This document shows, piece by piece, positions 10,690 to 22,439 of a DNA stretch of 64,000 nt. The position numbers and the translations under genes are program-made. Positions within the stretch are counted from its first letter, which is position 1, and every line of letters starts with the position of its first letter. The stretch is from Tricholoma matsutake (lineage: Eukaryota > Basidiomycota > Agaricomycetes > Agaricales > Tricholomataceae), in contig AP026548.1 of NCBI GenBank assembly GCA_026075535.2, positions 1,860,001-1,924,000 of the forward strand, read 5' to 3'. The notes below the pieces were generated by a model that did not search any database, had not been told where the DNA came from, and saw only the letters and a program-made list of their open reading frames with translations.

Positions 10690-11640
10690 ATAATAAAAGC
10701 AAAGGGAATGCAAATCAAGGTGAGCGAGAGTGAAATACAAGGATTTTCGAAGAAGTTTCATGTAAAACATGTTCAGATTGAATAAGACTAAACTGTAATC
10801 TCAAATCAATATGATCTGGGTTAGAGGTTGTTGATAGGTCCACCTCACAGCTAGAGCTATGAAACCACTCCCATACATTACAGCAACATTTTATCAAACT
10901 CCCATGGCACACAAACATCTATGAACTTCATGAAACTACTTCGAAGTCATTTTGTAATACTTTGAATGATTTTGAACTACTTCAAAACACTTTGAACAAT
11001 GTTGCAGCACTTTGAACACACTTGGCTGCCATATCTTTATCTTTGGACACATATTTCACACTCCTACACCTCTTAGCACCACATGGCAAGCTTATTGAAC
11101 ACAGGACGAGAGTGAAATACACTTTTTAGGATGCAATGAGGTGTTTTGCAATATTTAGATGATTTATTGGAGCAATAAGACAGGTTCTTTTAAATATATT
11201 GTGATTTCAGCTGCTTTCTTTCCTATCATTTGTTATTTCCTCAGTGATACAGGTTTATTCTTTGGGCCTTATATGTATCTTGCCTCATGTACTCCTCATG
11301 TTTTATTTCCTTTTTAGTACTATCTCTTCAACACTTATATACCCTTGTACTAGCTACCCAGTAGAAAGAAGAAAGATATCATTGTGAACTTCTTTGAAAC
11401 TTTGTACTAGCCTCTGGAAACTATTGTCCATCATTTATCACATCTTGTCATTATTGCACATTGTCATCCTTCATGCTGGTCTTCTTTGCATTCTCTAAAA
11501 CCTCTTGAAATTTAAGCCAAACTTCCTCAAACTTCTTTGAACATTTTCATAGTTCTTCACAGACCTTTGTACCTCTTCAAACCTCTTCAAACCTCTTCGG
11601 ACCTCATTTGCCTGCTCCTGGTTTACAGTGGTCACAGTGA
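10690..11640. repeat. LTR relics related to the LTR-like segment at the right end of the window
   Basis: 10717-10816 matches 63831-63950 in inverted orientation; the clearest shared part is about TGAATAAGACTAAACTGTA followed by TCTCAAATCA and TGATCTGG. By contrast 11270-11400 matches 63700-63830 in direct orientation (tgcctcatgt, ctttttaggtact-like, ttatata and gtactag). Two relics of one LTR family therefore appear to lie here head to head. Tracts of actttgaac and cctcttcaaac repeats at 10920-11030 and 11510-11610 resemble those at 62820-62970. Confidence 0.5.
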
Positions 11641-12117
11641 GACCCATGGATGTGGAAAATCATCCACTAATTCAGCCACTGAGGTGAAGGAATTGAGTAG
11701 TTTTGGGTAGAATTTCCATCCTTTGTGGCCATTGAAAAAGAATAAAAATCATCTGATTTTCGGGGGAAAACATACCCTCAAAGTTGTGAAAATTCCCCCT
11801 CAGAATGGATGAGTTATGTAAGGGGTTGAAAACACCTCAAAATTTGTCCGTATTCATACCCCGTTGAATTTATCCCTTGGGATGAATTCCATCTTCTAAA
11901 TGGGGTAATTCACGCCATGAAACTCCCTCCGACTATGGGATGGTTTTCATCCCATCAAGGGCAAAAAAAAACCCTCTGTCCAGGTTAAATTTTTTTCAGA
12001 GTGGATTATTCATCCACTTTGTTTAATTTCATTATCAGTTTCATATGTTTAGTAGTGAATTGTCATTCAGCTACAGGCAGATGTTGGTCTCACAGGTTTT
12101 GCACAACTCAATATATT
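11641..12117. other. No gene recognised
   Basis: A/T-rich unique-looking DNA with several ggggtgaa/attcacccc-like runs. No ORF or known repeat was identified. Confidence 0.35.
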
Positions 12118-13090
12118 GCATCTAAACTAACTATGTATATTTTAAACAAAAAATAACAAACAAAGATAAGAAAAATTACCTGGGCCCAAACGACTCTAGT
12201 CGTCATTTGGGCCCACAAACAGTTGCTCGGGGGTGGGCAGTGTGTCATTCCTGTTGTTGTCATCATCTTCGTTGTCATGGCCATGGTCTTGTCATGTGTG
12301 TTCCCCATTGTTTGCTCCTTGTCCCAGTCATCCCTTTTGTCCCTGGCTGGTCCTGGTGCCCATCGTTCCTATTGTCCCTGCCATTGTCATCCTCGTCATC
12401 CTTGCTGTCCCCATTGCCCTGGTCCTGGTCCTCAGTGTCGTTGTCCTCGTGCCTGTCATCCCTGGTCCTGGTGTCATCTCATCTTCTGGTCATTGTCCCT
12501 GTTGTCCTGTTCTTGGTGGTGGTTGTCCTTGTGGTCCTCATGGTCCACTGTGGCCGTTGTTGCAGTTTTGCCTTCCTCGTGGTTGTGGGTGCTTTCTCAT
12601 CATCCCCATTGTCAGTGCTGTCATGGTTTATGTTGGCATTGTCATTCTCGTCATCCTGGTCCTGTCCGCCATTGGTGTTGGGGCATTTGTCATCAGTGTT
12701 GCCTGGCCCTGTTCCCTTCGTTCTGTTGCCATTGTCATCCTGAGTGGGTTGGGTCATTGGTGGTGCATCTCATTATGCCATCCCGCTGTTGGGGCAGTGG
12801 TGTTGCCTGTTTTGAGAGATGGTGGGGTGGTTAGTGGCAGATGGCAGTGTTGGGGGCATTTCATGTGCTTACCTTGTAGGTACCCAGCTACCTGGGCCTC
12901 CTGGTACCTCCCTGGGGTCTCTTAACCTCAACCAACCCCCCTCATATCCCATTTGGATGGGGAGGAGGGCGTAGGCATGCATCATGCATTATCATTGTAA
13001 AAGTAGTAGATAACCTAAAAATAACAGAAAAAACTTGTTAGAACTTCAAAAACTACAAAAACAACAATAAAAATACCTAGTTTACATGTC
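12118..13090 (-). repeat. Palindrome/pseudo-intron repeat family, copy at 12 kb (degenerate, two modules)
   Basis: 12182-12214 is a GGGCCCAAA...TTTGGGCCC palindrome. On the minus strand it is followed by an intron-like T-rich tract starting AGGTAA (12181-12118). A second module on the right ends in the matching 3' tract TATTTTTAGGTTATCTACTAC (minus strand, near 13010). Between them lies a body with CAGTTGCTCGGGGGTGGG and the motif atcccatttggatggggaggaggg, which is also found near 22231 and (inverted) near 27361. The stretch 12220-12800 is almost free of adenine on the plus strand, so all three plus frames stay open; I do not regard them as genes. Confidence 0.6.
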
Positions 13091-13439
13091 GACAGCTGTT
13101 GCCATCCAAATCCACATGTGATGTGGCACTCTTGTGGCCATGTGGTTCGTTGTTGGTGTTTGCAGCTGTTGATGGCAGTGGGAGGCAGTTGGCGGTGGTG
13201 GGAGGCAGCAGGCTTGACCGTCGATGGTGTGGTAGGAGTGGAAGTGAGAGAGCATGCGAACATCTCAGACCTTGGTTGATATTGCATGTGAAGTTGAAGT
13301 GCCAGGTATAGATACAACATGTGACTTTCTGCATGAGGGCAGGTTGAAATGACCTACTTTGCACAATGCATAGATGATGAAATTCAGCCTGCTGTGGTAT
13401 AAAATAATGACTGAGCAAAAAAAACATTCCATCTATTTG
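13091..13439. other. No gene seen between repeat blocks
   Basis: Contains short G/T-rich stretches (ggcagtgggaggcagttggcggtggtgg region) but no recognisable gene. Confidence 0.3.
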
Positions 13440-13860
13440 ATGTTTGAGTATTCAAAGTACCCCTATAATTCATTCATTTTCAAGAAGAAATTTCATCCTA
13501 CTCACTTATGAAAAAGTTGTAATAAAATATGTCTGACTTCCATCCATTTGAGGTTTGAAATCTACAGTATTAAAACCACCCCTATAATTCATTCATTTAC
13601 AAGAAGAAATTTCATCCTACTCACTTATGAAAAAGTTGTAATAAAATATGTCTGACTTCCATCAATTTGAGGTTTGAAATCTACAGTATTAAAACCACCC
13701 CTATAATTCATTCATTTACAAGAAGAAATTTCATCCTATTCACTTATGAAAAAGTTGTAATAAAATATGTCTGAATCCCATCCATTTGAGGTTTGAAATC
13801 TACAGTATGAAAATTCATCCCAAGTTCATCCATTATATATCCATCCATTTACATTAGATG
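13440..13860 (+). repeat. 119-bp tandem repeat, about 3.3 copies
   Basis: The segment cctataattcattcattt recurs at 13462, 13581 and 13700, an exact 119-bp spacing. Copies two and three differ at only a few bases; the first and last are partial. The unit is A/T-rich and carries no ORF. Confidence 0.9.
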
Positions 13861-16130
13861 TTTCCCATTTTCTTACTTGAACGGCTGAAATCCATACCCT
13901 ACCAGTCTCACAGTGGGTGATATTTAGTACCACCTCTTACCCTTCCTCTAACTTGTGTTATACCATTCAAGACCATTGTGTAGGTTTTGTTTGGGTTTCC
14001 AGGTTGAGTATCATCATTGTTCAAAGTGTTTGATCATTAGAAGTTGTTTGAAGCTATCAATGTAATATCAGGGTCATTAGAAAGCATTGGGAGTGGTCAT
14101 GTTACTTCTGGGACATCATAGGAGTTTGTTGACAACATTAGAATGTGTTTGATATGAGGAATTGGTACTTGAGCCACAAAGAGAACCTATCATCCTCCCC
14201 CTGACTAAAATCCTGACTGTCCCAGTCAGTTGATCAAACTGTGAAGGTATAACAAATGAAATTGAAGCAAAATGATGTGAAGTGGGGTGTTAAAGCTAAA
14301 ATGAAAGCCATCAAGGCTAATTGAAGAATGTCGAGAAAATGATGTCAAAAGAATATTGGCATAGGTGAACAAGCATAGGGCATATTTGATAAATATTGAG
14401 GTCAAAATCGAGATAACCGAAGGCATATTGTATGGGCACATAGAAGCAAAAGCCATTGGGGCTTGATTGAGGGATGTTGAGCATAACAAAGATGAGTTCA
14501 ATAAATAGAATGAGGTTGAAATGTGAGAAAGACAAAGGAAATGGATGAATCTGATCAATATCAAGAATGCTAAGCATGATCACTATAATTGGGTTGAGGG
14601 ACTGGTTGAATAGAATTCAAATGAAATATCAAGGAATCAGGAACAAGGTCAAGGAAAGTCTGGTGGTTGATGGATGTAATAGAAAATCTAGAGGGATGAG
14701 GAGGCCTTTAAGATGAGGACTATGGATATATAATTTGAGTGAACTTTCAATGGCAATGAAGAGGGCAAAGGCAAACATGAAATAGGTCACAAAATAGACA
14801 AGGGTGAAGGCAAACATGAAATAGACAATGAAATGGACAAGGGTGAAGATGATGGTGAAGTGCAAAGCTGGTGAGACCAATGATGGTAAAGGTGATACTA
14901 ACAAAACAGGTAGAATGGGGTCAACTGAACTCGCAGCTGATGAAGCTGCAACTATTGGAGTCAACTTCTCTAGATCTATCAAAGGCAAAGATGGCAAGAC
15001 TGGCATGGATATGTGCAATGAAGTTGGAACTATAGAATGAAGACTGGGACGCATGAAATGACAATTTCAAAGTTCAAAAATTTCTTGTTTGAGAGCAAGC
15101 TCTTTTTTGAGGGCTATTTTGTGTTTGACCACTGTGATGTGAGTGTATGGGCAACCCTACAATCAGCATAATACACATGATACTTGCAAGGGAAAACCAA
15201 AGTTAATATACTATGAGCTACACAGAGTTCTGCTACTCACCTTGCAGGGGAAACCCAAACAGAACACTCTAAAGTGTTCCCCTGGAGAGGATGTGACCAT
15301 GTTACAAGTCCTTAACGTAGTTGAGAATCGTTCTTTATCATTCCAGGAAATGGTGTCATTTTTAATTCATTGATTGATTGATTCATAATTTGGATGGTGG
15401 CAATATATTTCCATAGGACAGAATCAAAAGTTGATATTGAGTAATAAGATTATAAACCATTCTGATCCATCTTTGAGCTGAATTCAAAAATGTCATTTAT
15501 TTGATCATGTGACTTCTTAAAATTGCCATACATGGTACTTACCATTAAATAGCTTAAACTCAAGATTATCTCTTATTGATTAACTTTAGATTTAAAGATA
15601 TACTGTTGAATTATCATAGCAGTATATCTGTATATATTTGGCACTGTTTATAAGGCTGTATAAGCAAGTAGCTATAACTTTAGAAATTGTCTGATGTTTA
15701 ATAAATATTATATTTCACAGTTAGAGATTGTTCTTATGTATTATGTATTTGTACATGTTCTGATATATTTTGACAAAAAAAACATTTTCATTGCTCTCAA
15801 AAATCTTTTTGTAAATAACTCAGGTAATAATACTCCAAATTATATCAAATAAAGACAAAAATACAATCCATCAAATTCTGCATGCAATTTATTTTTAGAA
15901 TATCATGTGACTTTTGGTGCAACCAGTATTTGACTAAGTTAAATAGCTATAGCTACATGATGTTCTTATATACTTGTTTGATAGCACTTAATTTATTTGT
16001 ATTTGGCTTTAAGAAATATCAGATTTGAATTCAGCTCAAAATTCTACTTTAACTACATATTAAAAGTTAATCTTTCCTAATCTTTCCATATATAGACAAT
16101 CTTATCTCATATATCTACTCAAATCAACCA
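13861..16130. other. AT-rich DNA without recognisable genes
   Basis: A purine-rich run near 14195-14205 on the minus strand (CAGGGGGAGGATGAT) resembles an LTR-retrotransposon polypurine tract, but no LTR or pol was found beside it. 14770-14840 holds two near copies of gacaagggtgaaggcaaac. Open frames at 14226-15054 are low-complexity and unassigned. 15380-16100 is very A/T-rich and looks like old, decayed sequence. Confidence 0.35.
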
Positions 16131-16582
16131 AACTTGTGTGACTGCCACAACTTCAACTCTTCTTCTTCAACCACCATCATCTTTTACTACAATGCATATT
16201 CTGAGCCTCCCTTTAGCCCTACTGCTTCAGTTGTTTTTGCTATGGCTTCTAAGGCTACTAGACCCTTTTATAGGCACCAATCTATGCTCCTTCTCCTCCT
16301 CCCCCTTGGTGTGAGCTGGCATTAAGTAAGTGTTTGTCAATTTCTGTTTTTCTTTATTTTTTTTCAATTCAATTTTATACCATTGGCTTTCCATTTATAT
16401 TTTTCTTTTGTTCTTTTATACTATTTGAACTGTTTAACAGTACAAATAATATTTTTGTTAATCTTTCTTTAATTCTTCTCTTACAATCTTTGTTATTGTA
16501 GATGTAACTGATATTACTACTATGTCTTATATTTACTTGGGCTGGTAAGTCATTTATTCAGCTATAAATTGCTGCTAATAAT

Positions 16583-17080
16583 ATGATTTTACTAGTAAGC
16601 CCCTCTGTGGATTGTTCTGATAATTTGCCTACTCTTGGTTTAAGTGAGTGGCTATATTTTTCACACTTTACTTGCTTACAAACTTTTCATTCATGCCCAA
16701 GTGAAAGCTTAATAACCTTTTACCATAGTGGCAGGGCACCCTGGAATGAAAGTTCTTATTGTCCTTATAATTTGAGCCCATGGGCACCCTGGAACAAAAG
16801 TTCTTACACTTTGAGCCCTTGGGCACCCCAGAACAAAAGTTCTTACTCTTTCAGCCCTTGGGCACCCCAGAATGAAAGTTCTTGCATTTTGAGCACTTGG
16901 GCATCCCGCAATGAAAGTTCTTGCATTTTGAGCCCTTGGGCATTCTGCAATGAAAGTTCTTACACTTTGAGCCTTTGGGCATCTTTGAGTTCTTTTGAAA
17001 CACTAGAGTATAGATGTCAAGGCTTTGAAACTTACTGGCAAGAATCTGCTGTTAGAAAGCCATGCTTGAATTTGGCTTGA
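16583..17080 (+). CDS. Hypothetical protein with 13-residue repeats encoded by a 39-bp minisatellite
   Basis: An open frame of 165 codons contains about 6.5 in-frame repeats of a 13-residue unit near SPWAPQNESSYTL. At DNA level the motif gggcacc/gggcatc recurs at 16782, 16821, 16860, 16899 and 16938, an exact 39-bp step that keeps the frame. No domain is recognised and no promoter or start context supports it strongly. It lies 200 bases upstream of the Helitron-like ORF and may belong to the same element. It could equally be non-coding minisatellite DNA that happens to be open. Confidence 0.35.
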   Translation: MILLVSPSVDCSDNLPTLGLSEWLYFSHFTCLQTFHSCPSESLITFYHSGRAPWNESSYCPYNLSPWAPWNKSSYTLSPWAPQNKSSYSFSPWAPQNESSCILSTWASRNESSCILSPWAFCNESSYTLSLWASLSSFETLEYRCQGFETYWQESAVRKPCLNLA

Positions 17081-17282
17081 AACTCAAGAGGAATTTTATT
17101 AGAGGAACACGACTATGCTGCATTTATGAAACAAGGGCATGGAGCTTCATCAGTCATTATAAGTCCAACTCAATTAACATGTAGTCTGGTTGTTTATCAT
17201 ATTGCAGCATTTCATTTGATTGAGCTATATCTTGTAATTGGCCAAAATTTAGCTATTCAATACCTTGACAATATGATCACAT

Positions 17283-18370
17283 ATGCAAAATCAGTTAATG
17301 CAAAATCAACAAATTTCAAAGATATTTACAATAGAAGAGCTACAGCCATTTATTAACATTGGTAATGCTCAAAAGTTCAAGTTTATTAGTTATCTGACAC
17401 AATTAGAAGCAACTGAATTGCAAATTTCCAATGCAGCATTTGTTTCTGGCAATATACCTTTGAATCTTTTGGCACCTAAGTTGGCTATTGCTGATCTCAA
17501 AGTTATTGCAAAATGTCATCAAATTACAGTACATTCTAAAATTAAAATTCAGGATCTTCAAAATATTATTAGCAATCATGTATGCCATAAATGTGAAGAA
17601 TATATCACAGCTTTTGAGCTTATTTCCAATTCAGAACTAGATGCAAAGAAACAGGCTGCTCAGCTAAAAGCAGTTCAAAAATACCAAGGCAATAGTTCAA
17701 ACTATAAGGCATCTAATCTTGCATCAGTAAAAAAAAGTCAGGCCAGTAATCCTGATTATAAGGCATCACACCTTAGTGCAGTAAAGAAAAACCAGTCCAG
17801 TAATCCTGATTATAAAGCATTACATCTTAATACAGTACAGAAAGGCCAATACAGTAATCCTGATTATAAGGCATTAAATCTCAGTGCAGTAAAGAAAAAT
17901 CAGTCTAATAATCCTAATTGCAAAGTTTCACATCTGAATGCAGTGAAAAAAAGCCAAGAGAAGCAGTCAAAGTTATTTCCACCTATACCACCTTCTAAAA
18001 AGTTAGAGCATACAATTATATCTGACTTTTGTCAAGATACTGCTCCAAGTCAATTTATGGAGTCTGGTTGTGCTGTTTGTGGAAAGCTTACTCCAAGATT
18101 ACAATTGCAAGCATTATCTGAAACTGATTTAGACTTGAATATATTGATTCAACCAGGAATGTCACAAAGAGAGAGAACTTGTTCTGATGATCCTATTACT
18201 GTTATTGAAGGTCCTATTTTAGACAATGACTTGGATCATATTTGCAAACCATGTTTTAAATCTATATCTCAAGGCAAAGTACCATTAATGGCTTTAGCAA
18301 ATGGAAAGTGGATTGGTAAAGTTCCATCTCAGTTAAACGAATTAGCCCTTCCTTCTGGTGACATTCTTGG
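17283..18370 (+). CDS. Helitron-type N-terminal ORF fragment (DUF6570-like region), truncated
   Basis: About 360 codons are open. After an N-terminal helical region with CHKCEEY (about residue 100) come five 18-residue repeats (54 bp; consensus near NPDYKASHLSAVKKNQSS) at 17694-17960. Downstream are CAVCGKLTPR, ICKPCFKS and PLMALANGKWIGKVP, the pattern seen in the region ahead of the Helitron_like_N domain of fungal Helitron proteins (from memory of the family, not searched). The Rep/helicase part that should follow is absent: at about 18350 the sequence changes to an antisense copia gag. The lack of stops, unlike neighbouring elements, may reflect its low CpG content rather than function. 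Confidence 0.55.
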
Positions 18371-18710
18371 ATACTTTCCCAGGTTTCTTTAGCAGACTTC
18401 GAGGGATTCAAGAAAGAGCATTCCAAAGGCACCACTCCAGAGGCAAGGAAAGCATATGCTAAATAGGAATTTGCCTTCCAATTGGACTAAGCCCGTGGCT
18501 CAGTATCCACAGGCTGCTCTACGTCACCTGTGACATATTCAAATAGCCCATTCAGAGACAAGGCAATGGTAATGTCCTCATGCCAGTCTTTGTAGTTGGA
18601 CTTGAGATTGTCAAGCTTGTCCCCGGAGTATTGCGTAGAGAGTCGTATAAGAGAAAGAGAGGGGGGATGATTTTCCGGGGGTACAGTCATGATTTGACAT
18701 AGTGGAAAGT
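18350..18710 (-). pseudogene. gag: Ty1/copia-type Gag N-terminal relic
   Basis: On the minus strand the translation runs from MTVPPENHPPSLSLIRL through YSGDKLDNLKSNYKDWHEDITIAL and FEYVTGDVEQP, then past stops through SNWKAN, AYAFLASGV and SAKETWESIQ. This order (L-x-G-x-N-Y-x-x-W near the start, then alanine/leucine-rich helices and A-K-E-x-W) is that of copia Gag/DUF4219-type proteins. The fragment abuts the Helitron-like ORF, so one cut the other. No copia pol was found. Assignment is by pattern only. Confidence 0.5.
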
Positions 18711-19330
18711 AAGAATTGGCAGATGGGATGGGGAAAGACAAGAGTATGGCACAAAGAGATGGAACACGCCCAATTTGTTGGTGTGTGCATGATAAGATAA
18801 GATAATGATCGCACTGCCAATCAATCAAAAAATATGACAAAGCGCAAAATTGTCAAGTGGCTAGGAGGGATATTTATCATCACTACTCATGACAGAAGTG
18901 GCCCATAACCTGTAGAGATCCAACCTAGAATACATGAGTAATCAATCTCAGTCTGTGTATAACAGACTATTATTAGAGTTACTACTATATTTAGAATACA
19001 CAAGTAATCAATCTACAAGCGGTATAGTGAGTAACCATAAGCGATCAATGAAATAATATCTACTCACCTCAGTCTGTGTATAATGGACTGAGGTGTATGT
19101 GTCTACTATGTCTGATATATATACTGTGAGCATGACAATGGTATATAGAAGAAAGGGAAGTGATAAAGGGATAATTGATAAGGGGAACATATGCATCACA
19201 AAGTGTGCTATAAATAACACACCACATCAAACAGCATCAAAACACATATTCATGGTGCAGCAGATCTCAACACACACAGCATATGGAGATGGTCCAAAGC
19301 TCAGAGAATGGAGTTATGCAACAATGAGTA
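18711..19330 (-). other. Possible copia leader/LTR remnant
   Basis: On the minus strand GGTTATGGGCCAC (about 18900-18912) resembles the tRNA-Met-type primer sites of copia elements. Next to it are repeated blocks (agtaatcaatct at 18940 and 19001; cagtctgtgtata at 18950 and 19071). LTR ends were not defined because the partner LTR is missing. Confidence 0.3.
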
Positions 19331-19331
19331 G

Positions 19332-20000
19332 GTGTGCTCATCAAAATGTGTCATTCACTTGACCGAGCAAAACAGCTCACCCCAGAACCCTAGACAAAGG
19401 TCCAGGAGTTTTTCTACACCATCCAGCTCACCCCAGCTCAATCCCCAGCCCCTTGATCCACACCATGAGCCCACCATCACTGCCACATCATCTAGGATGC
19501 TGCCTGCACCTCACACTACTGACTCATCACCAATGACAACACCTACACCCAAGGAAGCTCCCCATTCACTGGCTGCTCCTTGCTCACTGCCTATGCACCC
19601 CAGTCAACCCCAGCATGCCTGAAAATGCACAGTTTCTGCATCTACAACAGCCCTCAACAATGAATGCCAGCAGCAGCAAAAAAACAATGTGGTGATGACT
19701 ACACCACCCCATAGACCCCCCTCATTCCCCTACCCAGCCCAGGAAATAATCTATGCCATCCATCTTGCCCCAGCTCAGCCATAAACCAGCTGTTTTGCCA
19801 CCACCCACATCTGAACCCTTGCTGCCAGCTATTGCAGAACTCCTTCAGAGTTCTATACTGCCATGTTCGACATCTGTACCCACTCATTTTGACTGGGCTG
19901 AATATGCCGCATTGATACCCATTACACCCAGCATGCAACCAAAAGACATCTCAGCTCTGAAGATAGGCCATATACAGTCATTCAGAACCTTCTGATGTCA
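19332..20000 (+). other. Decayed Pro/Ser/Thr-rich coding-like stretch
   Basis: Several plus-strand frames carry proline-, serine- and threonine-rich segments (for example 19332-19622 and 19753-19995) typical of disordered Gag-like or hypothetical fungal proteins. Stops and frame changes interrupt them. No domain was recognised. Confidence 0.3.
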
Positions 20001-20413
20001 TATGAGCGATGAGGAGCCCCACAGTATCCCTTTCCATCCTCACAACAATTCTCTCATCCAGACCATCATCCCATGTCTGCTCAGTCTATTTGCAACAGTT
20101 CCTCACTTGATGTGATCCATCTGGTATAGGACCAGGCAAACCAATTGTTATTGTTCCCTTTGGAGGAGCACCTGCACCTGGTACCTACACCACCAGCTCC
20201 TGTTCTGAATCTTGACTGGGGTAGTGACCCTTGTCTTGTTGAGTTAAGTTGTGCACTTTGAGCCTTGCTGCCTTAGGATGGGCACCTCCTTGCTGAGTTT
20301 TCTTTTGCTTGATTTTTTATTTATCAACCATAGAATTTTCTTAGCTTCATTGTTTGCATTATTTCTTATACCTGTTGTTCTTGTTTTTCTTTTTTCTGCT
20401 GCAACCACTGTAA
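20001..20413. other. No gene seen
   Basis: Continuation of low-complexity C/T-rich DNA up to the hAT MITE. Nothing assignable. Confidence 0.3.
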
Positions 20414-20421
20414 TTTACCCT

Positions 20422-20900
20422 TAGGGCAAGGCAGGGGTTACCCCTGGGTGTCAAATCTCATACCCTTACCCCTACCCCTGAACACCCTACCCTTAGGGAT
20501 AGTGGTATGGAAACATATAAGGGTTGCCAAGAGTATGGGAGGGTTTGTCAAGGGTACAAGGGTTTGGCACAAAATCAACATATTTAGAGCAAATTCATTT
20601 GAAAAGTGTTGATAACTATTGTATTTACTATTAATATTACATATTAATACCTGTTATTAACATATGAAAGCCATTATCATGTTGGACAATCCCAAAATCT
20701 GAATTTAATTGATGAAAATCTTGAATATGAGTCTTTGTAGCTGAAAAAATCGAATGATATCCTTACATAAGCATACCCCTGGCATACCCCTGTACCCTTA
20801 GTAAGGTTACAGGGGTATGCAAGGGTATGAACTTCCAAAACCCCTACCTTTACCCTAGCCCAAAAACACAAGGGTATACCCCTACCCCTGCCTTGCCTTA
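20422..20900. mobile_element. hAT-type MITE, 479 bp, perfect 8-bp target duplication
   Basis: Flanked by TTTACCCT on both sides (20414-20421 and 20901-20908), the 8-bp duplication typical of hAT transposons. Terminal inverted repeats start TAGGGCAAGGCAGGGGT on the left and TAAGGCAAGGCAGGGGT on the right (reverse strand). Subterminal DNA is rich in short tacccctaccc blocks in both orientations. There is no coding capacity. It sits in the terminal motif of the repeat unit that continues at 20909. Confidence 0.9.
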
Positions 20901-20908
20901 TTTACCCT

Positions 20909-22430
20909 CCCCCACCTATTCCAGTTATTCCAATTGGATTCCAGTTATTCTAACAAAATTCCAGTTACTCCAGATGCTCAACTTAGAGTATACCATAATG
21001 GGTAGTCAAATTTTGAGCCTTAAGTTCTCAAAGTGCCAACAAAATATATTTGTATGGAGTAAGGATTGAACTCAAGGCCTCATCACAAAGTGATCACATG
21101 ACAAACCAAACAAATTTGCTCAACCAGTTGAGCCACAGGAGAATTATTGGTTAGTAATGTAAGGTTTATTTATGACACTCAAACTCTTAACTTGATATTT
21201 TTTTCCAAGTACTTAAGATCAAATATTTTAATTAACCACATACCTCACTTTGAACACAAGAGAGTGAGGATGTTATGATTACTTACATAAACACCCTCCC
21301 CCATGCAAAATGGGGGAGTGGGAGGGGATGCTGCCCTGCCATCTTTGGTGCATTGTCCTTGGTGCATCTCCTGGGTTCACTGTCCTGGGTGCATTTTCCT
21401 TGGTGCATCATCCTTGTTGAATTATCCTGGGTGTGTCTTTGGTGCATTGTCCTAAGTGTGCTGTCCTTGGTATGTTGTCCTGATGGATTCCCTGGCACCT
21501 CTAGCTAGCACCATAGCCACAAACCACCCCATGAGCAAGAGCTTGTGGCTGCTGTCCTCATGGGCATTGTTGTCCAGTGCTAGTGCTGGGCCACCCACCG
21601 TGTCATCCTCATTCCACTCACCATCCACCCCATGAGCAGTTGCTCAGTGGGGCTGAGGGTGAGTGGTGTGTCATTCAGTGCGGTGTGTATGTGTTGTTAG
21701 TTACACAAAAATGAAGTAAAATAAAAATAGAAACTTACATATGGCCCTCGTTCCCATTTCCCTGTTGTTATCCATAGCCCCCACAATCCACCCTATGATC
21801 AGAAGCTCATAGGCATGGGGTGGGTGCCATGTTGTTTGGTGGTGGTCTTCCACCCCTCTTTGCTCACACCCACCACTGTAGCAAACCACACCTGTCATCT
21901 ACCCTACGAGCAGTTGCTTGTAGGCATGGGGGTCGGTGCTGTGGTGCTTGGTGTCCTTGTCTGGCCCTGATGGTGGTGGTGGTGCCACTTGTGGTTGTCA
22001 TCATTGTTGTATGGCCTTGGTGCACCTGCCATCCACCCAATGAGCAGTTGCTCATCAGCATGGGGTGGTGCTGGGGCCTGTGGGTCAGCATTGTTGTGGG
22101 ATTCTGCTTGGGGGGGAGGATGGGTTGAGTGCATCAGTGTGACATGGCATGCATATGGGGGTTGCTGGGTGCTTACTGGGGCAGGTATCCCCCTTCTCTG
22201 TGCTTTCCCAACCCATGTCAACAGCCTCACATCCCATTTGAATGGGGAGGAGGGGGATTGGGTGGCTGTGCATGTGCATTGCACATTTTTAGTCATTGCC
22301 TGGCATTACCAGTAGTATACAACCTAAAAATCAATATAATACAATTAGTTAATTCATAAAAACAAAAAGAAAAAAGAAAAAAAACTTATCTATGGCCCAA
22401 ACAACAGTTGCTGTTGGTCGGGCCCACATG
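20909..22430 (-). repeat. Repeat unit U, copy at 21-22 kb (palindrome to terminal motif)
   Basis: Read on the minus strand: palindrome GGCCC...GGGCC (22425-22394), T-rich pseudo-intron (22390-22314, ending TTTTTAGG), a body with five GAGCA-NN-TGCTC-type motifs (near 22031, 21905, 21790, 21625 and 21531), a C/G hairpin (near 21290-21320), a tRNA-like module (21145-21060), a short array of attccagttatt-like oligomers (20970-20915), and the terminal motif GGTGGGGGAGGGTAAA, into which the hAT MITE jumped. The same order occurs at 24.6-25.8 kb and, inverted, at 27.2-28.6 kb. No coding sequence is evident. Confidence 0.7.
21060..21145 (-). repeat. tRNA-like module (A- and B-box)
   Basis: The minus strand has an A-box-like TGTGGCTCAACTGGTTGAGC with a closing D-stem (GCTC/GAGC) and, about 40 bases on, a B-box-like TTGAGTTCAATCC. 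The two ends do not pair as an acceptor stem, so this is a tRNA-derived SINE-type segment, not a tRNA gene. It points outward, towards the terminus of its unit. Confidence 0.65.
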
Positions 22431-22439
22431 CCATCTACT

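Noticed and set aside
12207..12925. Three overlapping plus-strand ORFs of 178, 203 and 230 codons
   Set aside because: All frames are open only because the block nearly lacks adenine; residues are low-complexity and fit no family. Treated as compositional repeat.
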